Shown here: in pieces, positions 59,137 to 64,000 of the stretch
Numbering within the stretch: the first letter of the stretch is position 1
How the letters are laid out: every line of letters begins with the position of its first letter
Source: Agrobacterium sp. a22-2
GTDB lineage: Bacteria > Pseudomonadota > Alphaproteobacteria > Rhizobiales > Rhizobiaceae
DNA: 64,000 bases
Assembly: GCF_012276985.1 (NCBI RefSeq)
Contig: NZ_JAAXMM010000001.1
Span: 124,001 to 188,000 of the forward strand
Reading direction: 5' to 3'
Notes under the pieces: generated by a model
What the model was told of the DNA's origin: nothing
The model's database searches: none
The model's input: only the letters and a program-made list of their open reading frames with translations
Program-made: the position numbers and the translations under genes

Positions 59137-59997
59137 ATGGTGCAGGCCGGAAACCTCGTGAATACTGATGCGGCAGAACAATTCGCCAGCAAGGGTTATA
59201 CCATGCTGCCGCAGTTCTATGACGCTGCAACCGATGTGGAGCCGATCCAGGAAGGCATCCGGGTCATCATCGAGCTGCTCTGCCGCAAATATGCCGTGGA
59301 CGCCGCGACCGACACGAGCTGGGACGCCATGACCAAGGCCTATCCGGCCCTGATTGCCAAGAACCGCGCCTGGGGTGGTGAAGTCTATGACGCGGTGAAG
59401 CAGATTCCTGCCTTCATGCAGCTTGTCACCAAGGCCAAAAATACGGAGGTGTTCGAGGCACTTCGCCCCGGATCCATTCCGGGCATCGCCGCCGGCGGTT
59501 ACGGCATTCGCATCGACAATCCGGGCGAGGAAAAGTTCCGGGCCCATTGGCACCAGGAATTCCCCGGCCAGCTGCGCAGCCTTGACGGCATCGTCTTCTG
59601 GACGCCGCTGCTGCCGGTTACCCGCGACATGGGACCGGTACAGATCGCCGAAGGCTCCCACGCCGAGGGCATCATTCCGGTCTATCGCAACGACGCCGGC
59701 ATCGGCAAGACGGGCGCCTATGCCCTGTTCATGGACAATGAGGAACAGCGCCTGGCGCGCTATCCGACCGTCGCCCCCCTGCCCGTTCCCGGCGATCTGA
59801 TCCTGATGGACTTCCTGACCATGCACCAGGGCGGCCACAACGTCTCGAAGATTCCACGCTGGAGCATCCAGTTCCGCTACTTCAACTTCGTCGAGCCGAT
59901 CGGCGTGCGGATCGGCTGGTGCGGATCGTTCGCGGCCGGCGTGGATTTCAGCAAGGTACTGCCCGAACTCGTCACGGACGCGGAGACCGCAGCATGA
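59137..59997 (+). CDS. PhyH-family Fe(II)/2-oxoglutarate dioxygenase
   Basis: A 286-aa phytanoyl-CoA-dioxygenase-like protein. Predicted iron ligands are His139 and Glu141 in AHWHQEFPG and His230 in LTMHQGGHN; Arg241 (PRWSIQFRY) would bind 2-oxoglutarate. PVPGDLILMDFL precedes the distal ligand as in the family. It would hydroxylate or otherwise oxidise a small substrate; within this operon a sugar or sugar-linked acyl group is likely, which is inference. GGGGAG precedes the ATG at 59137, and the stop overlaps the next gene. Confidence 0.85.
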   Translation: MVQAGNLVNTDAAEQFASKGYTMLPQFYDAATDVEPIQEGIRVIIELLCRKYAVDAATDTSWDAMTKAYPALIAKNRAWGGEVYDAVKQIPAFMQLVTKAKNTEVFEALRPGSIPGIAAGGYGIRIDNPGEEKFRAHWHQEFPGQLRSLDGIVFWTPLLPVTRDMGPVQIAEGSHAEGIIPVYRNDAGIGKTGAYALFMDNEEQRLARYPTVAPLPVPGDLILMDFLTMHQGGHNVSKIPRWSIQFRYFNFVEPIGVRIGWCGSFAAGVDFSKVLPELVTDAETAA

Positions 59998-61151
59998 TCT
60001 CCTGTCGCGTTTGCGGTTCGGCGATTGCCGCGCCGTCCTACCAGGCATCAGCCCCGGCACTCACCTCGATGATGGCGTTTATCGACATTCCGACGCTCGC
60101 CTATGTCTGTGATGACTGCGGCCATGCGCAATGCGGCGACCTGCCCGATATCGACAGCTTCTACGACACGACCTACCGGATTTCCCTGGAATCGGACGAT
60201 CACGACCAGATCTTCGCCGTGGACGCCAAGGGACAGCCCATCTTCCGCACCGATCATCAGGCGGCTGTCGGCCTGCATCTGCTGGATCTGCCGCAGGGTG
60301 CTTCGATCCTCGATTATGGCGCTGCCAAGGCCGACACGTTGCGCAAGATGCTGAAGGCGCGGCCGGATCTACGGCCGCATGTCTTCGATGTCAGCAGCGA
60401 CTACAAGCGTGCCTGGGCAAGCTGGGTCGCCGAGGAGGACCAGGCCACCTATCAGGTACCCGCCGCCTGGGCTGGACGCTTCCAGGCGATCATCAGTCAT
60501 TTCGTCATCGAACACGTCGAGGCACCGGTCGAATTCCTGAAGACGCTGCGGGACCTGCTGGCTCCGGGTGGCCGCGTGCTGCTGTCGATGCCCAATGTCG
60601 TTGCCAATCCCGGCGACATGACGGTGGCCGACCATCTCAATCATTTCAGCGAGGCCTCCCTCAAGCATGCCTTCGCGCTGTCCGGTTTCGTGCTGGAAAC
60701 CATCGACAGCACCGCTTTTCCCGGCGCCTTCTTCGCGGTGGCGGCACGATCCGAAGCCCCGGTGGCCATCGATTCCGATGCGACCGAGGTTGCGGCAGCG
60801 GCCGCCGCCGCCAAGCAGATCTGCGCCTTCTGGGAACAGGCCACCGCCCGGCTGGACGGTTCCGCCAAGCGGTTTGCCGGTCGCAATGCGGCGATCTACG
60901 GTTCTGGCTTCTACGGCAGCTGGATCCACAGCCGCGTTGCCGGCGACGTGAATCTCGCCGCCTTTCTCGACCAGAACCCGAAACTGCAGGGCTCCTCACA
61001 TTTCGGCCGGCCGGTCATGCCGCCGGCGGCCATGCCCAGCGAAACGGATGTGATCTTCGTCGGGCTGAACCCGCTCAAGGCACGAGATATCATCGCCAGC
61101 CAGCCAGCTCTCAACCGGCCTGGGCTGGACCTGGTGTGGATCGACGAATGA
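59994..61151 (+). CDS. C-methyltransferase-like SAM enzyme with N-terminal zinc ribbon
   Basis: A 385-aa protein with the three-part layout of sugar C-methyltransferases. First comes a zinc-binding start (CRVCGSAIA and CDDCGHAQCGD), then a SAM domain (ASILDYGAAKADTLRKML, FQAIISHFVIEHVEAPVEFL, APGGRVLLSMPNV), then a C-terminal Rossmann-like part (AAIYGSGFYGSWIHSR, AAFLDQNPKLQG). Enzymes of this shape make 3-C-methyl branched deoxysugars. The start at 59994 overlaps the dioxygenase stop; the frame is open further upstream. Confidence 0.83.
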   Translation: MISCRVCGSAIAAPSYQASAPALTSMMAFIDIPTLAYVCDDCGHAQCGDLPDIDSFYDTTYRISLESDDHDQIFAVDAKGQPIFRTDHQAAVGLHLLDLPQGASILDYGAAKADTLRKMLKARPDLRPHVFDVSSDYKRAWASWVAEEDQATYQVPAAWAGRFQAIISHFVIEHVEAPVEFLKTLRDLLAPGGRVLLSMPNVVANPGDMTVADHLNHFSEASLKHAFALSGFVLETIDSTAFPGAFFAVAARSEAPVAIDSDATEVAAAAAAAKQICAFWEQATARLDGSAKRFAGRNAAIYGSGFYGSWIHSRVAGDVNLAAFLDQNPKLQGSSHFGRPVMPPAAMPSETDVIFVGLNPLKARDIIASQPALNRPGLDLVWIDE

Positions 61152-61229
61152 ACGTCAAAGGCCAGCCTGGTGAAAGCTATCACCTGTAGGGCTGGTGAAC
61201 AGCGACGATCAACCCCGTTCGAATGGACC

Positions 61230-61946
61230 ATGAGCCTCAATATCGTCATTTCGCAGTCGATGTATTTCCCCTGGGTGGGAATGCTGGAGCAAATCCGGCT
61301 TGCGGATGTGTTTGTCCACTACGATGATGTCCAGTATTCGCGCGGCAGCTTCACCAATCGGGTGCAGGTCAAAGGGCCGAAAGGCGTGAGCTGGTTGACG
61401 CTACCGCTTCGGGATTTTCACTTCGGCCAGCGGATCGACGAGGTCATGCTCGACGACCGCACAGACTGGCGCGCCAAGCATCGCGACATCCTGCGGCAGA
61501 ACTATCTGAAGGCGCCGTTCCGCGAGGAGATGCTAAGCCTTGTCGATCGCGTCTTTGCCCATGATCTCGTAACCGTGGCCGACGTCTCCCGCCAGTCGAT
61601 GCTCGAATTGGCCACCTATTTCAAGCTGCACCGTGCCCGCTTCGTCTTCTCATCGGATCTGCCGATCGACGGGGCGAGCAGCGAGCGGGTCTGCGACATC
61701 GTCGAGCATCTGGGCGGAACCAACTACATCACCGGCCACGGTGCGCGCAATTATCTGAACCATGGGCTTTTCGAAAGCAAAGGCATTTCGGTCGCCTACA
61801 TGGACTATCAGCGCACGCCCTATCCGCAATTGCATGGGGACTTCACCCCTTATGTCACCGCGCTCGACCTTGTCGCCAATTGTGGCACTGACGGCGCGGT
61901 GATGATTCACTCGGGCACCCTCGACTGGAAGGAATTTGCCGCATGA
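61230..61946 (+). CDS. WbqC-family protein
   Basis: A 238-aa protein with the family hallmarks IVISQSMYFPWVGMLEQI, FVHYDDVQYSRGSFTNR and TLPLRDFHFGQRIDEV. WbqC proteins accompany O-antigen clusters and are thought to take part in making or attaching acylamino-sugars, but the reaction is not established to my knowledge. The start ATG at 61230 has only a weak ribosome site (TGGA close by); an earlier start at 61170 is possible. It overlaps the next methyltransferase gene. Confidence 0.87.
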   Translation: MSLNIVISQSMYFPWVGMLEQIRLADVFVHYDDVQYSRGSFTNRVQVKGPKGVSWLTLPLRDFHFGQRIDEVMLDDRTDWRAKHRDILRQNYLKAPFREEMLSLVDRVFAHDLVTVADVSRQSMLELATYFKLHRARFVFSSDLPIDGASSERVCDIVEHLGGTNYITGHGARNYLNHGLFESKGISVAYMDYQRTPYPQLHGDFTPYVTALDLVANCGTDGAVMIHSGTLDWKEFAA

Positions 61947-62668
61947 ACGCAGTCAATCTGGACGCCGTCACCTCGGAGTATCGGCCGAATGGCGCAACGG
62001 CAATCGAGAACGATCTGATCCTGAACTGGTATCCCGAACGCATCATCGAGCGTTTCGGCACCTGCCAGTCGATCCTCGAACTCGGCATCGGCCATGGCTA
62101 CACGCCGGGTATCTTCAACGCCGTTTGCGAACGCCACGTCATCATCGAGGGCTCGCAGGTGGTGATCGATCTGTTCAGGGAGAAGAGCCCCGACTTCTCC
62201 GGCGACGTGGTCTTTGCCTATTTCGAGGACTTCGACACGGACGAACGCTTCGATGCCATCGTGATGGGTTTCGTGCTCGAGCATGTCGAGGATCCGGGCG
62301 TGTTGCTGGCCCGTTTCAAGCGCTTCCTGAAGCCCGGCGGCAAACTCTATATCGCCGTGCCCAATGCCAAGTCCATGAACCGGCGCCTTGGCTTCGAACT
62401 CGGCAAGATCGCCAATATCTACGACCTCAACGCCAATGACCATGCGCTCGGCCATCGCCGGCAATACTGCCGCGACACGTTGCGCGCCGACATCGAGCAA
62501 CATGGCTACAGGATCACCCATGAGGAAGGCATCTACCTGAAGCCTCTTCCGCTCGGAGTGCTGCAGACGCTTCCCGACTTCCAGGAAAACCTTCAAGCGA
62601 TGCTAAGGGTCGGCATCGACTTCCCGGATCTGTGCGTGGCGCTGCTGGTCGAAGCCGAAGCGGCATGA
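61943..62668 (+). CDS. Class I SAM-dependent methyltransferase
   Basis: A 241-aa enzyme with SAM-binding ILELGIGHGYTPGIF, acidic loop VIIEGSQVVIDLF, and the post-motifs FDAIVMGFVLEHVEDPGVLL and LKPGGKLYIAVPNA, typical of methyltransferase family 11/23 enzymes. Its substrate is unknown; the setting suggests a sugar or an N-linked substituent. Both ends overlap neighbours by four bases. Confidence 0.87.
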   Translation: MNAVNLDAVTSEYRPNGATAIENDLILNWYPERIIERFGTCQSILELGIGHGYTPGIFNAVCERHVIIEGSQVVIDLFREKSPDFSGDVVFAYFEDFDTDERFDAIVMGFVLEHVEDPGVLLARFKRFLKPGGKLYIAVPNAKSMNRRLGFELGKIANIYDLNANDHALGHRRQYCRDTLRADIEQHGYRITHEEGIYLKPLPLGVLQTLPDFQENLQAMLRVGIDFPDLCVALLVEAEAA

Positions 62669-63540
62669 AAACCGCGGCCGTCATCGGCGCGGGTTCCATG
62701 CTCGGGCGCCAGTTGATCCAGCGACTGCATGAGCTCGGCGTGGAGACGCTCACCGTGGGTCGCGGACCGGGCGATGATATCCGTTTCGACCTGCTCGACA
62801 CAACGGTTGCCGTTCCGGGTAACCTTGGCGCCGATGTGGTCTTTCATTGCGCGGCTGGATTTGCCGGGGACAGCGACGAAGGCCTACGCGAGAATTTTGC
62901 GCTCAACGCTGCAAGCGCCATTGCCGCCGGCGACCTGGTTCGGCAGCTCGGCGCATCCGTTCTCGTCTATGCCGGCTCGGCCTCCTCCGATCCGGCCCTC
63001 GACTCCGCTCATTTTACCTCCTATGGCCTGACCAAAGCGATTGCCGAGCAGTTGCTCCAGTGGACCATGAAAAGACAGGGCGGACGCTTCTGCAGCCTAC
63101 GCTTCACGCAGCTCTACGACACCGACGGGCGATGCTGCCATCACCAGCCCTGGTTCGGCCGGATCATTGCCTATGCTTCCAGAGGGCTCGACATGCGCAT
63201 GCCGCCCTCTCTTGGGGTACGCAACCTGCTGCATGTCCAGGATGCCGCCGATCTTATGATCCGCAGCGCGCAGGCTGAGATCCGCGGAGACCTGCCGATC
63301 ACCCATCCGCAGTCCCTCACCTGGCAGCAGGTGGCGGATATCGCCTATGACGTCTTCGGACTTGGAGGACGCCAGGTGGATGCACCGGAGAAATCCCCGT
63401 TCCGCCCCGTGCATTTCGCCGATGGCAGACCGGCGTTCGACCTGCTTGGCCTGTCGCCCACGATCGGCATGCGCGATGGGATCAAGATGATCAAATCGGC
63501 CGGCACGGCACCGGCCTTTGGCCCCATGGACATCACATGA
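62665..63540 (+). CDS. NAD-dependent epimerase/dehydratase (extended SDR)
   Basis: A 291-aa protein with Rossmann motif AAVIGAGSMLGRQLIQRL, VVFHCAAGFAGDSDEGLREN and the catalytic Tyr-x3-Lys in FTSYGLTKAIAEQLL. It probably reduces or epimerises a nucleotide sugar. The start at 62665 overlaps the methyltransferase stop (ATGA). Short for the family, and the substrate-binding end is divergent. Confidence 0.86.
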   Translation: MKTAAVIGAGSMLGRQLIQRLHELGVETLTVGRGPGDDIRFDLLDTTVAVPGNLGADVVFHCAAGFAGDSDEGLRENFALNAASAIAAGDLVRQLGASVLVYAGSASSDPALDSAHFTSYGLTKAIAEQLLQWTMKRQGGRFCSLRFTQLYDTDGRCCHHQPWFGRIIAYASRGLDMRMPPSLGVRNLLHVQDAADLMIRSAQAEIRGDLPITHPQSLTWQQVADIAYDVFGLGGRQVDAPEKSPFRPVHFADGRPAFDLLGLSPTIGMRDGIKMIKSAGTAPAFGPMDIT

Positions 63541-64000
63541 CGACATCAGAGACGCTACCCGTCCCCATCACCGTCGTCGTCACGGCCGTCGGCGCGATTA
63601 TCGGTCAGGGGATCGCCGCCTCTTTGCGCAAGGCAGGCCTTCCCGTCCGCATCATCGGCGTCGACCGCGACCCGAACGGCATCGGCCGGCACTTCTGCGA
63701 TGCCTTCTTCGCCAAGCCGCACTGCGACGAAGACAGCCTGGACTATCTCGACTTCTGGACATCGCTGTTGGAGAATGAAGCGGTCGATCTCGTCCTGCCG
63801 GGGCTGGAGCTTGACGTGCTGTTCTTCAACCGCAACCGTTCAGTCTTTGCAGAAGTCCGAAGCCGAATCGTCCTCAACGATGCCGAGCTGATCGAGCTGG
63901 CGCAGGACAAATGGATTTTCGCCGAGGCGCTCAAGACCCACGGACTGCCTGTAATCCCCGGATGCCTGGCTGCCACCTGGGACGAGTGCGTGGCTGAACT
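63537..64000 (+). CDS. ATP-grasp family ligase (partial, C-terminus off the window)
   Basis: The first 154 codons of a gene that runs off the right edge. TVVVTAVGAIIGQGIAASLR, IIGVDRDPNGIGRHFCDAFF, VDLVLPGLELDVLFFNRNR and AQDKWIFAEALKTHGLPV match the pre-ATP-grasp domain of carbamoyl-phosphate-synthase-like or PylC-like ligases. Such enzymes join a carboxylate to an amine or amino acid, which would fit adding an aminoacyl group to an aminosugar made by this operon. The start overlaps the epimerase stop (ATGA). Confidence 0.75.
   Translation, partial: MTTSETLPVPITVVVTAVGAIIGQGIAASLRKAGLPVRIIGVDRDPNGIGRHFCDAFFAKPHCDEDSLDYLDFWTSLLENEAVDLVLPGLELDVLFFNRNRSVFAEVRSRIVLNDAELIELAQDKWIFAEALKTHGLPVIPGCLAATWDECVAE

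Noticed and set aside
1..64000. CRISPR arrays, insertion sequences, rRNA genes
   Set aside because: No regularly spaced repeats, transposase-like proteins or rRNA sequence were seen on reading through the window.

Overview
The window is GC-rich DNA from an alphaproteobacterium, almost certainly a member of the Rhizobiaceae (Rhizobium/Agrobacterium-type). The chromosomal block murA - DUF2948 - hisD - UPF0262 - phosphatase - infA - maf - yacG - tRNA-Phe and the chemotaxis order globin-coupled MCP - STAS - cheY - cheA - cheW - cheR are both characteristic of that family. An alphaproteobacterial LexA box (GAAC-N7-GAAC) in front of imuA-imuB-dnaE2 agrees. Species cannot be fixed from the sequence alone.

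Layout. 1-6.1 kb (minus strand): the front of a chemotaxis operon, running off the left edge inside cheR. 6.9-15.3 kb: first surface-polysaccharide region, with a gtrA-gtrB pair like those of O-antigen-modifying prophages, a convergent GT-C membrane glycosyltransferase, a membrane-anchored unknown, two tandemly duplicated GT4 transferases, a third GT4 and a WcaF-type acetyltransferase. 15.4-23.3 kb (minus): a complete kdp potassium-uptake operon including kdpF (28 aa) and an extra 27-aa membrane peptide, with kdpD-kdpE downstream. 23.6-30.0 kb: tRNA-Thr(GGT), the conserved housekeeping block, tRNA-Phe(GAA). 30.1-34.2 kb (minus): a single very large AT-rich gene next to tRNA-Phe, which I read as an N-terminal Cap4/DUF4297-like nuclease plus STAND NTPase plus helical repeats, i.e. 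an Avs-like candidate antiphage gene. 35.1-40.0 kb: yhiI-rbbA-yhhJ-type ABC exporter operon with a perfect FNR/FixK-type box upstream. 40.7-47.9 kb: second polysaccharide cluster (gmd, fcl, wcaI-like GT, another GT, Wzx-like flippase, AT-rich Wzy-like polymerase). 47.9-49.2 kb (minus): a secreted SGNH hydrolase. 49.5-55.3 kb: the SOS mutagenesis cassette imuA-imuB-dnaE2. 55.4-64 kb: a small DUF442-type protein, then a tightly overlapping operon of sugar-modifying enzymes (GT2-like, DegT aminotransferase, CmcI-type methyltransferase, PhyH dioxygenase, C-methyltransferase, WbqC, methyltransferase, SDR epimerase, ATP-grasp) running off the right edge.

How it fits together. Three blocks (about 7-15, 41-48 and 56-64 kb) together encode synthesis, polymerisation, export and decoration of a complex, probably fucose-containing, surface glycan. 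GDP-fucose would come from gmd/fcl, glycosyl transfer from at least six GTs, flipping and polymerisation from the Wzx/Wzy pair, and decoration from GtrAB, WcaF and the 56-64 kb operon. The STAND-nuclease gene is the best candidate for an uncharacterised system. It is compositionally foreign, stands alone, and sits beside a tRNA gene, although I found no integrase and no duplicated tRNA end. No insertion sequences, CRISPR arrays or rRNA genes were seen.
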